This document shows positions 33,654-42,378 of a DNA stretch of 42,402 bases, in pieces. The notes beneath the pieces were generated by a model, which saw nothing but the letters and a program-made list of their open reading frames with translations, searched no databases and was not told where the DNA came from. Origin of the DNA: Alphaproteobacteria bacterium UBA6187 (lineage in GTDB: Bacteria; Pseudomonadota; Alphaproteobacteria; Rickettsiales; UBA6187). The translations under genes were made by a program, and so were the position numbers. The stretch is from contig DITJ01000047.1 of assembly GCA_002422795.1 (NCBI GenBank), positions 1-42,402 on the forward strand. The letters are read 5' to 3'. Position 1 is the stretch's first letter, and every line of letters begins with the position of its first letter.

Positions 33654-34421
33654 ATGAAACTATATATGAAAAAATTCAGCTTCTTCCGCACTGATATACT
33701 ACTATACGTATTCCTTGCCTGCCAGGTTATGCTATGGACACAAACAAAGCATTACAAGCCGGATTTCACTATAGTTCCGGAAGTGCCTAGCAAGCTCTCC
33801 GTAAAGGCTTTTTCATTTGGTGATGAGCAGTTTTACTTCCGCACACTTGCTTTCCAATTACAAAATGCAGGCGATACTTTCGGGCGCTTTACCGCACTTA
33901 AAAAGTATAATTATGTAAAACTTTATAACTGGTTTACCTTACTGGATACTCTGGATGATAAATCATCATTCGTGCCTTCACTGGCAGCATATTATTACAG
34001 CCAGACCCAGCGTACACAGGATGTAAAATATGTAGTAAGGTATCTTGAGGAAACCTCAGAACGCGACCTTTATAATAAATGGTGGTGGATGAGCCAGGCA
34101 GTATATCTTGCTAACCACAAGCTAAAAGATAAGGAATGGGCGCTTACACTTGCTTATAAACTTGCCAGCACCCCACGAAATGATATACCTTTATGGGCAA
34201 AACAAATGCCCGCCTTTATCCTGGAACAGCTTGGTGAAGAAGAGCAGGCCATGCATATTATTGCTGATCTTCTTAAGAATCTTGATAAAATAGAAGATGG
34301 TGAGCTTAACTTCATGAGCTATTTCGTAACTGAAAGATTGAAGAAATATGTTGAAGATCACCCGGAGCTAAAAAGACTACAAGATAGCAAGATGTACCAG
34401 GAACAACATAAGAAAAAATAA
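33654..34421 (+). CDS. Membrane-anchored helical repeat protein
   Basis: A 255-residue protein with one N-terminal membrane anchor (residues 12-27, DILLYVFLACQVMLWT) and a periplasmic part of paired helices resembling TPR/SEL1 folds (residues 90-230). It ends in a Lys-rich tail. I do not recognise the family. It lies between the permease and the AraC regulator on the same strand, which suggests envelope transport or its control. Confidence 0.65.
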   Translation: MKLYMKKFSFFRTDILLYVFLACQVMLWTQTKHYKPDFTIVPEVPSKLSVKAFSFGDEQFYFRTLAFQLQNAGDTFGRFTALKKYNYVKLYNWFTLLDTLDDKSSFVPSLAAYYYSQTQRTQDVKYVVRYLEETSERDLYNKWWWMSQAVYLANHKLKDKEWALTLAYKLASTPRNDIPLWAKQMPAFILEQLGEEEQAMHIIADLLKNLDKIEDGELNFMSYFVTERLKKYVEDHPELKRLQDSKMYQEQHKKK

Positions 34422-34432
34422 AGGTTTTAATT

Positions 34433-35581
34433 TTGCTTTCCCAAATAAATTTTACATTTACTGAATCTTTATTGCTTGCAGCTTTAATACCCTGCATGTT
34501 TGTTATTGTATATTTAATCGGCGCTATCAAACAAAAAAGCCTGGCAATAATACCAGTTTTATATTTTTTATCTTTATCTGCGGGCTTGTTTTACCGGCTA
34601 ATGCCTGCATTTGGTATCAATATCCATGAGCAGGAATATCTTGCCTTCTTCCTGGTTATTGCAGATAGCACCATCCCTGCCCTTAGTTTCTTACTGATTA
34701 TACAAATGGCGTTCAATAAGCTTCCATCCCCTATTTCATGGGGGATTCTAGCTGTACCAACACTTGCAACAACCCCATTTGTTTATGCCTATCTTAATAA
34801 CCCGCTCGTATGTATTTCCGATATTGATATCTGCTTTCCTTCCGCTTATGCGCTGCACTTGAATATTGCAATATTATCATCCTTCATATTTATATTACTG
34901 ACCGTAATTTTTGCCAGGCGCTCATTGGAAATCAATGGCAGCGTTACTATGCGCAAACATAAATATTGGCTGATAATATGCCTTATTATCTATAATATTA
35001 TATTAATTGGCATTGAAATTGGCATCGTGGCTGAGTTCATTTCTGATGAACAATATATCTTTGCAAAAGCATTGATTAAAATTGCCTTCATTTACCTGAT
35101 TATGACCTCTATATTCCGTGTGTTTAATGATTTATTTGAAATTGCCCCATCTACTGCAATTACCAACATCACAAACAAAGTTACACCGCTTTCAGAATAT
35201 GAACTTTCTGTAGCCATAAGGGCTGAGAAAATACTAACCACGGAAAATATCTACAGGGAAGCCGGTTTTAACAGGGCCAGCTTTGCAAAGCGCCTTGGTG
35301 TTCGTGAACATGTGCTTTCACGTATAATAAATATGCATTTTAATAAAAGTTTCAGTGAACTTGCCAACGAATACCGCTTGCGCGAGGCGCAGGAATTACT
35401 TACAACAACAGACCTATCAATTACAGATATTGCATATAGCGTAGGGTTTAGCAGCATTACCTCCTTCAATAGGGTTTTTAAGGAAATAACCGAGCAATCC
35501 CCTACAGAATTCCGTGCCACGCATAATCATTCTCCTGTAGCAATAGCCCAAACTACTGTAGGAATTACTGAAAATGCATAA
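34433..35581 (+). CDS. AraC-family regulator with multi-helix membrane N-terminus
   Basis: A 382-residue protein. The first 240 residues contain about seven membrane helices; the C-terminal 110 residues are an AraC-type double HTH (AGFNRASFAKRLGVREHVLS and ITDIAYSVGFSSITSFNRVF). The start is a TTG at 34433 with AAGG 8 bases upstream; the next in-frame ATG would remove the first helix. Its stop overlaps the ATG of the glycosylase gene by 8 bases. The layout suggests a membrane sensor that regulates directly from the membrane. Confidence 0.88.
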   Translation: MLSQINFTFTESLLLAALIPCMFVIVYLIGAIKQKSLAIIPVLYFLSLSAGLFYRLMPAFGINIHEQEYLAFFLVIADSTIPALSFLLIIQMAFNKLPSPISWGILAVPTLATTPFVYAYLNNPLVCISDIDICFPSAYALHLNIAILSSFIFILLTVIFARRSLEINGSVTMRKHKYWLIICLIIYNIILIGIEIGIVAEFISDEQYIFAKALIKIAFIYLIMTSIFRVFNDLFEIAPSTAITNITNKVTPLSEYELSVAIRAEKILTTENIYREAGFNRASFAKRLGVREHVLSRIINMHFNKSFSELANEYRLREAQELLTTTDLSITDIAYSVGFSSITSFNRVFKEITEQSPTEFRATHNHSPVAIAQTTVGITENA

Positions 35582-36392
35582 AAAACCTGATCATCTTAAA
35601 TGGTATATACAAATGGGTGTTGATGAAACTATCGAAGAAAACCCCATTAACCGCTTTGAAATGCTAACCCCTGAGGTTATTACAATTGTAAAACCTGCCG
35701 CAAAGGTTAATACTATACATCAAAAAGCGCCTATTCTTGCAGAAGAGGTAAGGCCAAATATCGGAAACCCGGCATCGGCAATGCAAAACACAAGAAAAAT
35801 TGCGGATGGTTGCGGTAAGTTAGATGAATTGCGCAGCGCCGTATATAATTTCACAGATCTTTCTATCGCAAAAACTGCAACCAATACTGTGTTTGCAGAT
35901 GGCAATCCTGATGCACAAATTATGCTTATCGGCGAAGCACCTGGCGCGGAAGAGGATGCACAAGGCATCCCGTTTTGCGGTGCAAGCGGCAAATTGCTTG
36001 ACCAGATGCTTTCCTGTATTGGCCTTATAAGGCAGGATAATTTCTATATAAGCAACACTATTTTCTGGAGGCCGCCCGGAAACAGAAGGCCAACACCGGA
36101 AGAACTGGCAATATGCCTGCCTTACGTGGAAAAGCATATATCTTTGGTAAAACCGAAACTTATAGTGCTTGTAGGCGGCACGGCTACATCACTTCTGGAT
36201 AGCACCCTGGGCATTACTAAAATGCGCGGTAATTTCTTTGAATATAATAACCAGTACCTGGATAAGCCTATTCCTACCACGGCTATATTCCACCCATCCT
36301 ACCTGCTAAGGTCGCCAGGGCAAAAGCGCCTTGCCTGGAAGGACCTGCTTATGCTTAAAGAATATATTACTAATAACGGAATTAAACTTTAA
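35574..36392 (+). CDS. Family-4-type uracil-DNA glycosylase
   Basis: A 272-residue enzyme that removes uracil from DNA. Motif A is LIGEAPGAEEDAQGIPFCG, then SNTIFWRPPGNRRPTPEE, and the C-terminal HPSYLLRSPGQKRLAW. Members of this family usually bind a 4Fe-4S cluster through four cysteines; only some are visible here (Cys in GCGKL, PFCG, LSCIG, AICLP), so cluster binding is uncertain. An N-terminal extension of about 80 residues is common in alphaproteobacteria. It overlaps the AraC gene by 8 bases. Confidence 0.92.
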   Translation: MHKKPDHLKWYIQMGVDETIEENPINRFEMLTPEVITIVKPAAKVNTIHQKAPILAEEVRPNIGNPASAMQNTRKIADGCGKLDELRSAVYNFTDLSIAKTATNTVFADGNPDAQIMLIGEAPGAEEDAQGIPFCGASGKLLDQMLSCIGLIRQDNFYISNTIFWRPPGNRRPTPEELAICLPYVEKHISLVKPKLIVLVGGTATSLLDSTLGITKMRGNFFEYNNQYLDKPIPTTAIFHPSYLLRSPGQKRLAWKDLLMLKEYITNNGIKL

Positions 36393-36400
36393 GGTTACCT

Positions 36401-36505
36401 ATGGGCAATAAGCTGCAAATTTCTGGCATGGCTTTGTTTGCCTTTATCACCTCGGCACTTGCGCCTGTATTTATAGCATTTCCAATTTTCATTCTTATAG
36501 AATGA
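36401..36505 (+). CDS. 34-residue single-pass membrane peptide
   Basis: Nine bases after the uracil-DNA glycosylase stop, an ATG preceded by AAGG (6-base spacing) opens 34 codons: a short polar start (MGNKLQIS) followed by a continuous hydrophobic helix (GMALFAFITSALAPVFIAFP and on). The ribosome site, tight spacing and clean membrane helix favour a real small gene; no homologue is known to me. The 196 bases after it (36506-36701) show nothing else. Confidence 0.5.
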   Translation: MGNKLQISGMALFAFITSALAPVFIAFPIFILIE

Positions 36506-36701
36506 GTGTTTGTGCCTTCACGGGAACACGTACCATAATCCATCTTTTAGGTGTAATCCCTATGATAAAACAAAAAAATATACGAAATCATTGCAGAATT
36601 GTTTTTAGGAAATGCTATATAATTTCAAATTAAATAATTAATAGATTTATAACAAATAAATTTAGCTTATAATCATTATAAAGCTTAAAAAGGTAAAATT
36701 T

Positions 36702-37136
36702 ATGAAAAACCTATTATTTATATCACTGTTAATTTTAGCATTTTCGGCAAATATAGCGCTTGCTACAGTTATCAAACCTGTAATGATACCTAGCAAATCT
36801 ATAACCAGGACAACATCCGCAATTGATAAACTTCCGGCTGATAAAGCTGCATTATTTAGAAATGCCGAGGAAGTACAGAAAGGTAAGGCACAACAGATAA
36901 ACCTGAAAATAAATATTACCCGCAAACTAATGCACACAATACTTACAACAGAACCTTTTAATAAAGATGAGTATTTAAAGAAATCTGCTGAAATCAGTAA
37001 ATTAGAGGAGGAGAAAATCACTAGTCGCGCTGAAGCAGTTGCTGAACTTGCCTCTAAATTCACAATTGCAGAGAGAAAATCCCTAATCGGTGCTTTTGAA
37101 AATTTCCGTAATATTATAATAGATAAAAATCCATAA
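36702..37136 (+). CDS. Periplasmic heavy-metal sensor-like protein (Spy/CpxP type)
   Basis: A 144-residue protein with a signal peptide (residues 1-21, MKNLLFISLLILAFSANIAL and the cleavage-like ALA) and a helical mature part with LPADKAALFRNAEEVQ and LTTEPFNKDEYLKKSAEI, a pattern shared with periplasmic Spy/CpxP-like and heavy-metal-resistance proteins. There is no LTxxQ motif, so the assignment is moderate. AAGG precedes the ATG. The stop overlaps the start of the methyltransferase by one base. Confidence 0.7.
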   Translation: MKNLLFISLLILAFSANIALATVIKPVMIPSKSITRTTSAIDKLPADKAALFRNAEEVQKGKAQQINLKINITRKLMHTILTTEPFNKDEYLKKSAEISKLEEEKITSRAEAVAELASKFTIAERKSLIGAFENFRNIIIDKNP

Positions 37137-38314
37137 TGCTTTCCATTTGTCTAAAAAAAGAATCAGTAAAGGATTTCTCCAAGGGTAACCCCTGGATTTT
37201 CAAAGGCATGATTAACATGACCTCTGAAAGTGAAACATCTGAGGCAGGCGGGCTTGTGCAAATTCTTGACCACCGCACCAGACCCCTTGGTATCGGCTAC
37301 TTAAACCCTAATAACGTGCTGGCATGCCGTGTGCTTTCTTTCCAGCCGAATATCGTTATTAACCAGCAATTCTTCCATCATTTATTCTCAAAAGCCCTGG
37401 AAAAACGCAGGAAGCTTTTTGATAGGGATTTTTACCGTCTGGTACATTCGGAAAGCGATAACCTGCCGGGGCTTGTTATAGACCGTTTTGGGGATATTAT
37501 AGTTTGCCAAACATCCACTATGGGCATGGAAAAACTTAAACCTTTATGGCTGCCTGCACTTACAGCCATACTAAACCCGAAAACCATTATTTTCCGTGAT
37601 GATGTGCCTGCAAGAAAAAAAGAAAAGCTGCCAGCGGAGGTTTCCGTATATTTAGGCGAAGTTCCCGAATATATAGAAGTGCAAGAACATAACCGCCTTT
37701 ATTATGCCAATCTTTTAACCGGCCAGAAAACCGGCTGGTTTTATGACCAGCGCGCCAACCGCACTTATCTTTCCGGCTTAGTTGAAAGTAAAACAGTGTT
37801 GGATTTATATTCTCATAGCGGCGGCTTTGGCATTGCGGCAGCTAAAGGTGAAGCTGCCCATGTTACTATGGTGGATTCTTCAGCTCTGGCGCTGGAACTG
37901 GCTAAAAAAGCCACTATACTTAATTCAGTAGAGAAGCTATGTGGCTTTATTCAGGCCGATGCTTATGATTACCTGGAACTTTGCGTAAAAGAAAATCGGC
38001 AATTTGATGTTGTAATGGCTGATCCGCCTGCATTTATTAAAGAACGCAAATATATAATGTCAGGCCTTAAAGGTTACCAGAAACTTGCGTTCTTATGCGC
38101 CTCTGTTACCGGCAAAGATGGCATATTCTGCATCGCTTCATGCTCGCATCACGCATCTGAACACTCACTGAAACGCAGCGTAGAAGAAGGGATTAGCAAG
38201 GCAGGCAGAAAATATAAACTAATCCATAAAGCCGGGGCTGATAAAGACCACCCTATTCACCACGCTCTGCCTGAAAGCAGCTATTTGAAGTTTTTGGCTT
38301 ATAAGTTGGATTGA
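37136..38314 (+). CDS. RlmI-like class I rRNA cytosine methyltransferase
   Basis: A 392-residue SAM-dependent methyltransferase with an N-terminal PUA domain (residues 1-75) and a Rossmann core. LDLYSHSGGFGIAAAKGEA is the SAM loop and ADPPAFIKE the catalytic motif. RlmI methylates C1962 of 23S rRNA; the sequence supports this class but not the exact site. It is translationally coupled to the preceding periplasmic protein gene by a one-base overlap, an unusual pairing. Confidence 0.9.
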   Translation: MLSICLKKESVKDFSKGNPWIFKGMINMTSESETSEAGGLVQILDHRTRPLGIGYLNPNNVLACRVLSFQPNIVINQQFFHHLFSKALEKRRKLFDRDFYRLVHSESDNLPGLVIDRFGDIIVCQTSTMGMEKLKPLWLPALTAILNPKTIIFRDDVPARKKEKLPAEVSVYLGEVPEYIEVQEHNRLYYANLLTGQKTGWFYDQRANRTYLSGLVESKTVLDLYSHSGGFGIAAAKGEAAHVTMVDSSALALELAKKATILNSVEKLCGFIQADAYDYLELCVKENRQFDVVMADPPAFIKERKYIMSGLKGYQKLAFLCASVTGKDGIFCIASCSHHASEHSLKRSVEEGISKAGRKYKLIHKAGADKDHPIHHALPESSYLKFLAYKLD

Positions 38315-38352
38315 GTAGGTTTGCAATAACGCCCTTCCATATAGCAATTTCA

Positions 38353-38368
38353 CTAACTTCTGGAATAG
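38353..38368. repeat. Fragment of the palindromic repeat family
   Basis: CACTAACTTCTGGAAT resembles the end CTAACTTCTGGAATGA of the repeat at 6938-6967. It lies in the 61-bp gap between the converging methyltransferase and bioC genes and may be a remnant. Confidence 0.35.
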
Positions 38369-38375
38369 CAATAAA

Positions 38376-39218
38376 TCACTTCCTGCCCTTCACATAAATA
38401 ATATTCCAGCTAAGCGGCAAACCTTCATTTTGCATAAATTTATCGCGGTATATTTCGCCTAATTTTGTGAAATAATTTTTGCCCTTAATACCGCTATTGC
38501 TAACACCTTTATAACTTGCCCCCACTGCTTTAATGGAAAGAAGCGCCGCGTAAATATCTTTATAAAATATCGTTATAGTTTCAGTGTTTATTTCATATTC
38601 TGTAAAGCCGCAATTTTTGAGCAACACCTCAAGTTCCGCCTGCGTTATGAAATTATGTATACGAGGGTTTTCCCCGGCTTCTAAAAATACATCCCTTAGC
38701 TCAAATAAAGAGCCGTCAGCAACTATGCTAAAGGCAAAGCCGCCTTTGTTTTGCAAAACCCTTGCAGCTTCAGAAAACACTCGTTTTAAATTGCCAGACC
38801 ACTGCATGGTCATTGAAGAAAATATATTTGCGAAAGAACCACCAGCAAAAGGTAATGAATGCATATCCGCGCTGCACGTGTAAGTGCCGCCATATGGAGG
38901 GGAAGAAGCATAGCTTGCAGCCACAAGGCACATTGCATGTGAAATATCCAACTGCACCAGCGGTAAATATATTTTATTTTTGCGTAATAATTCGTGGAAA
39001 TAACCAGTACCGCAGCCAATATCAAGGATATTCTGGGTGATAGGTGATTGGTGATTGGTGATGGGAAGGGCATCCCCAGAATCCAAAGCGCCAAGTTCAG
39101 CTCTGCAATTTAAAAACAGCTGATCTGCTACTTTTCTTTGCAACACCGCATAAGTATCATAGCTTGTTGCTGCCCTGCTAAAATCACGGATTATTTTTTT
39201 ATTGTGGGTGAGGCTCAT
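38376..39218 (-). CDS. bioC: Malonyl-ACP O-methyltransferase BioC
   Basis: A 280-residue SAM methyltransferase that starts biotin synthesis by methylating malonyl-ACP. It begins MSLTHNKKIIRDFSRAATSYD, as is usual, with SAM loop ILDIGCGTGYF (residues 64-74) and SSMTMQWSGNLKRVFSEAARVL. Residues about 48-62 (DALPITNHQSPITQ) are an insertion encoded by heptamer repeats (39031-39084) immediately before motif I. Its ATG overlaps the BioH-like stop by four bases. The enzyme is probably still functional since the insertion lies in a variable loop. Confidence 0.9.
   Translation of the reverse strand: MSLTHNKKIIRDFSRAATSYDTYAVLQRKVADQLFLNCRAELGALDSGDALPITNHQSPITQNILDIGCGTGYFHELLRKNKIYLPLVQLDISHAMCLVAASYASSPPYGGTYTCSADMHSLPFAGGSFANIFSSMTMQWSGNLKRVFSEAARVLQNKGGFAFSIVADGSLFELRDVFLEAGENPRIHNFITQAELEVLLKNCGFTEYEINTETITIFYKDIYAALLSIKAVGASYKGVSNSGIKGKNYFTKLGEIYRDKFMQNEGLPLSWNIIYVKGRK
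39031..39084. repeat. Heptamer repeats inside bioC
   Basis: Three to four GGTGATT/AGGTGAT heptamers (39037-39064) are bracketed by ATTCTGGG (39030-39037) and CCCCAGAAT (39074-39082), forming a short inverted frame. The array is in phase with bioC and adds about 15 residues. The heptamers are the same type as at 8068-8095. Confidence 0.75.
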
Positions 39219-39889
39219 AAAACTGATTGTATAATTTCCCTTACCCTCGCAGCATTATGCAAATGCGGGGCGTGACCGCAAGTTTCAAATATCTCCAATT
39301 TATAATTACGGATAAGGCTTTTAAATAGCCCGGTCTGGGTGATATCAACAATGGTATCATCACGGCCATGAATGGCATAAGTTTCTGGTATTTGTGAGAA
39401 ATCTATCGCGTTACAAGAGAATTTCTCTAATTCCTCCAGCCATATAAGCCAGCGGCTTGCATTTTCTGTATTTACAGAGTTACGCAATTTTGTAAGTATT
39501 TCATGAGCATTGCTATCGTTAAGCCCTATTAATGTGATAAAGCGTTTAACAGTTTTTACCGGGTCTCTTTCAAAATTATTATAAAATTCGTTAAAAGTAT
39601 CCCTATCCATGGCGCATTTTACATCTTTACTAACCACAAACTGGTATGGGGTAGCCAGTAAAATAATGGCTTTCGGCTTTATAACCCCTTCGGAAACAGC
39701 GCGAAGGGCAAGTTGCCCGCCTAAGCTCCACCCCACTATTACATCGGCTGTTTTGCCTTTTATTTCTTCAAGGAATTTACCAAAATTTCGGAAATTACTA
39801 TAATCAATATGTGTTGATCCTTCCGGCACAACATCTTCGAGTGCATTACATGCCTGACCCCAGCCACTGATTGTAATTATGTTACTCAT
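39215..39889 (-). CDS. BioH-like pimeloyl-ACP methyl ester esterase
   Basis: A 224-residue alpha/beta hydrolase. The nucleophile elbow is GWSLGG, the acid is the Asp in GRDDTIVD, and the catalytic His is in CGHAPHLH. Position between bioF and bioC, and the 4-base overlap with bioC, indicate that it releases pimeloyl-ACP by cleaving the methyl ester, as BioH does. It is shorter than E. coli BioH; the exact subfamily is not settled. Confidence 0.85.
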   Translation of the reverse strand: MSNIITISGWGQACNALEDVVPEGSTHIDYSNFRNFGKFLEEIKGKTADVIVGWSLGGQLALRAVSEGVIKPKAIILLATPYQFVVSKDVKCAMDRDTFNEFYNNFERDPVKTVKRFITLIGLNDSNAHEILTKLRNSVNTENASRWLIWLEELEKFSCNAIDFSQIPETYAIHGRDDTIVDITQTGLFKSLIRNYKLEIFETCGHAPHLHNAARVREIIQSVL

Positions 39890-39955
39890 TTAAAGCATTT
39901 CCCATTTTCATTTTTACGTCGTTGTTCTTCAGATTCATAAAATTAGCGAACCTTC

Positions 39956-39994
39956 GATGTGATGAAATATAAGTAAACTTTATTTCATCACATC
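39956..39994. terminator. Perfect 14-bp hairpin between bioF and the bioH-like gene
   Basis: GATGTGATGAAATA (39956-39969) is the exact reverse complement of 39981-39994. A second small hairpin (CGTAG/CTACG) follows at 40003-40020. Both lie in the 138-bp gap after bioF. There is no T-tract on the minus strand, so attenuation or mRNA processing within the operon is as likely as termination. Confidence 0.4.
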
Positions 39995-40027
39995 TCGGTT
40001 TCACGTAGGTTTAACTACGCTAAAATT

Positions 40028-41179
40028 TTATTCCCCTCGAACGCCTAGTAGAAACGAAAAGCGGAAACGCTTTATCACTTCTGCCAGTTTTTCAATATCT
40101 TTTCTGTTATGCAATGCCGAGAATGCAAAACGCAAGCGCGAAGTTCCATTTGGCACAGTTGGCGGCCTGATTGCCGTAACCAGGAAGCCATGTGCTTCAA
40201 GTTCTTCTGCGGCAAGCATAGTTGCTTCTTCATCACCTATTATAAGCGGCACAATCGTGCTTAGAGCCTTCTTTATACCAAGAATTTCTGTAAAGAATAG
40301 CGCATTTTCTAAAGCTTTTGCACATAATTCTTTATCATGCACTATTATTTTTAATGCGGCAATGCTCGCAGCCAGGCTTGCAGGTGGTAGGGAGGTTGAA
40401 TATATTAAAGACCTGGATGAATTTACCAGATAATCAATCACAGTTTTAGATGCGCATATGTAAGCCCCATAACTCCCCACCGCCTTGGATAATGTGCCCA
40501 TTTGTATATGCGGCTTAGCCGTGTGGGAATTTATAACCGTGCCAAGCCCGTGGGCATCGTCGGTCATCAGCCAGGAATCGTATTTTTCTGCAAGGGCGAA
40601 TAATTCATCAACAGGCGCAATATCACCATCCATGCTGAATATATTATCAGTTACTATCAGGCAGTTTTTATAATCATTCCTATATTTCTTTAATAAATTT
40701 TCGCATGAAGAAATATCATTATGCAAGAACCTTACCAATTTTGCGCCCGATAACTGGCAGCCATCTATTATTGAGGCATGTACTAATTTATCCGCAATAA
40801 TTAAATCACCCTTGGAAACCAAGGCAGGTATAACGCCAATATTGGCAAGATAGCCACTGCCAAAAACAAGTGCGCCCTCTGTGCCTTTTATATCTGCAAG
40901 TAATGTTTCAAGTTCTTCATAAAGCGCGCTATTGCCAGTTACCAGCCGTGATGCCCCGCCGCCAGCCCCATATTTTTCTATGGCATTATGTGCAGCCTCT
41001 TTTACTGCCGGGTGGGATGCCAGACCAAGGTAATCATTGCAACTGAATGATATTAATTTTTTGCCATTACGCTGCACATAAACGCTATCCTCGCGCCCGG
41101 TAACTTTAAGCTCGCGCAAACGATTTAAAGATTTGGCTTTTTCAATTTGTTGTTTTGCAAATAGTTCAAGTGAAGGCAT
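40028..41179 (-). CDS. bioF: 8-amino-7-oxononanoate synthase
   Basis: A 383-residue PLP enzyme that condenses pimeloyl-ACP with alanine. The PLP lysine is in MGTLSKAVGSYGAY, with DDAHGLG and SCNDYLGLASHPAVKEAA. Length is normal. It is the first gene of the minus-strand biotin group and faces away from bioB across 84 bases that must contain two promoters; I see no BirA- or BioR-type palindrome there. Confidence 0.95.
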   Translation of the reverse strand: MPSLELFAKQQIEKAKSLNRLRELKVTGREDSVYVQRNGKKLISFSCNDYLGLASHPAVKEAAHNAIEKYGAGGGASRLVTGNSALYEELETLLADIKGTEGALVFGSGYLANIGVIPALVSKGDLIIADKLVHASIIDGCQLSGAKLVRFLHNDISSCENLLKKYRNDYKNCLIVTDNIFSMDGDIAPVDELFALAEKYDSWLMTDDAHGLGTVINSHTAKPHIQMGTLSKAVGSYGAYICASKTVIDYLVNSSRSLIYSTSLPPASLAASIAALKIIVHDKELCAKALENALFFTEILGIKKALSTIVPLIIGDEEATMLAAEELEAHGFLVTAIRPPTVPNGTSRLRFAFSALHNRKDIEKLAEVIKRFRFSFLLGVRGE

Positions 41180-41263
41180 TTTAGTTATTTATTGTGATTG
41201 CAAAGGATTTGGGGTATAGAATCAAGAAAATTAGAATCTTAAACTTTATCCATACCTGAACTT

Positions 41264-42295
41264 ATGACACTAAATCCCATTTCTGTGAAGCAGGAAAGCA
41301 ATATAAGGCATAATTGGCAGATAAATGAAGTGCTGGAGCTTTTTGCCATGCCATTTATGGAATTATTGTTTAAAGCGGCCACTATGCACCGCCAGTATTT
41401 TAACCCGGCTGAAATCCAGGTAAGCACGTTGCTTAGCATTAAAACCGGATCATGCCCCGAAGATTGCAAATATTGCCCGCAATCGGCACATTATAATACC
41501 GGGCTTAAAAAAGAAGCTTTAATGGATGTTTCGGCTGTAATTACTGCCGCAAAAGCTGCGAAAGAATCAGGTGCCAGCCGTTTTTGCATGGGCGCTGCGT
41601 GGCGCGAGGTGAATGACCGCGATATGCCAGCCTTATCTGAAATGATCGGCGAGGTAAAAGCACTTGGCCTGGAGACTTGCGTAACATTAGGCATGGCTGA
41701 CCAGGCCAAACTTGAAAAACTAAAAGATTCCGGCCTTGATTATTATAATCATAATATCGATACCTCCCCTGAATATTACAGCAATATCATCACAACCCGC
41801 ACTTTCGATGACCGCTTGCAAACCTTAGAAAATATAAGGAATGCAGGGCTTAAAACATGCTGCGGCGGTATTGTCGGCATGGGAGAGGATGAAACCGACC
41901 GCGCAAAAATGCTGCAAACACTGGCAAACCTAGCCAAACACCCGGAATCTGTGCCGATTAACCTGCTGGTAAAAGTGGCAGGAACACCAATGGCAAGCCA
42001 AGATGCGCTTGAACCTTTGGATTTTGTAAGGACTATTGCGGTTGCACGGATAATGCTGCCGGAATCTTTCGTGCGTCTTTCCGCAGGCCGCGAAAGCATG
42101 AGCGATGAATTACAAGCACTATGTTTTATGGCTGGGGCTAATTCCATATTTTATGGCGAGAAGCTACTCACCACTACAAACCCGGCAAAGGATAAGGATA
42201 TGCAGCTTCTTGCAAGCCTCGGGCTTCATGTTATGGGTAATAGTGATGTTATGAGCGGAAAATTAACTCCAGAACTGGAGAAAATCAGCTCTTAA
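41264..42295 (+). CDS. bioB: Biotin synthase
   Basis: A 343-residue radical SAM enzyme that inserts sulfur into dethiobiotin. The 4Fe-4S motif is CPEDCKYC (Cx3Cx2C) in KTGSCPEDCKYCPQSAHY; the second cluster ligands include the later Cys residues in CMGAAWRE and CCGGIVGMGE. Length is standard. It is transcribed alone, divergent from bioF. Confidence 0.97.
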   Translation: MTLNPISVKQESNIRHNWQINEVLELFAMPFMELLFKAATMHRQYFNPAEIQVSTLLSIKTGSCPEDCKYCPQSAHYNTGLKKEALMDVSAVITAAKAAKESGASRFCMGAAWREVNDRDMPALSEMIGEVKALGLETCVTLGMADQAKLEKLKDSGLDYYNHNIDTSPEYYSNIITTRTFDDRLQTLENIRNAGLKTCCGGIVGMGEDETDRAKMLQTLANLAKHPESVPINLLVKVAGTPMASQDALEPLDFVRTIAVARIMLPESFVRLSAGRESMSDELQALCFMAGANSIFYGEKLLTTTNPAKDKDMQLLASLGLHVMGNSDVMSGKLTPELEKISS

Positions 42296-42305
42296 ATAAC
42301 AAAGC

Positions 42306-42338
42306 TAAAATAAACCTTGTCATTTCCAGTTTATTTTA
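42306..42338 (+). terminator. Hairpin downstream of bioB
   Basis: TAAAATAAAC (42306-42315) pairs exactly with GTTTATTTTA (42329-42338), 10 bases after the bioB stop. The stem is AT-rich; it is a possible terminator before the tRNA. Confidence 0.55.
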
Positions 42339-42378
42339 CTAATATCCCCGCTCTTTTGAAAAGCTTGCTTTTCTTTGT

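Noticed and set aside
41180..41263. BirA or BioR operator between bioF and bioB
   Set aside because: I looked for a palindrome of either type and found none that is convincing.
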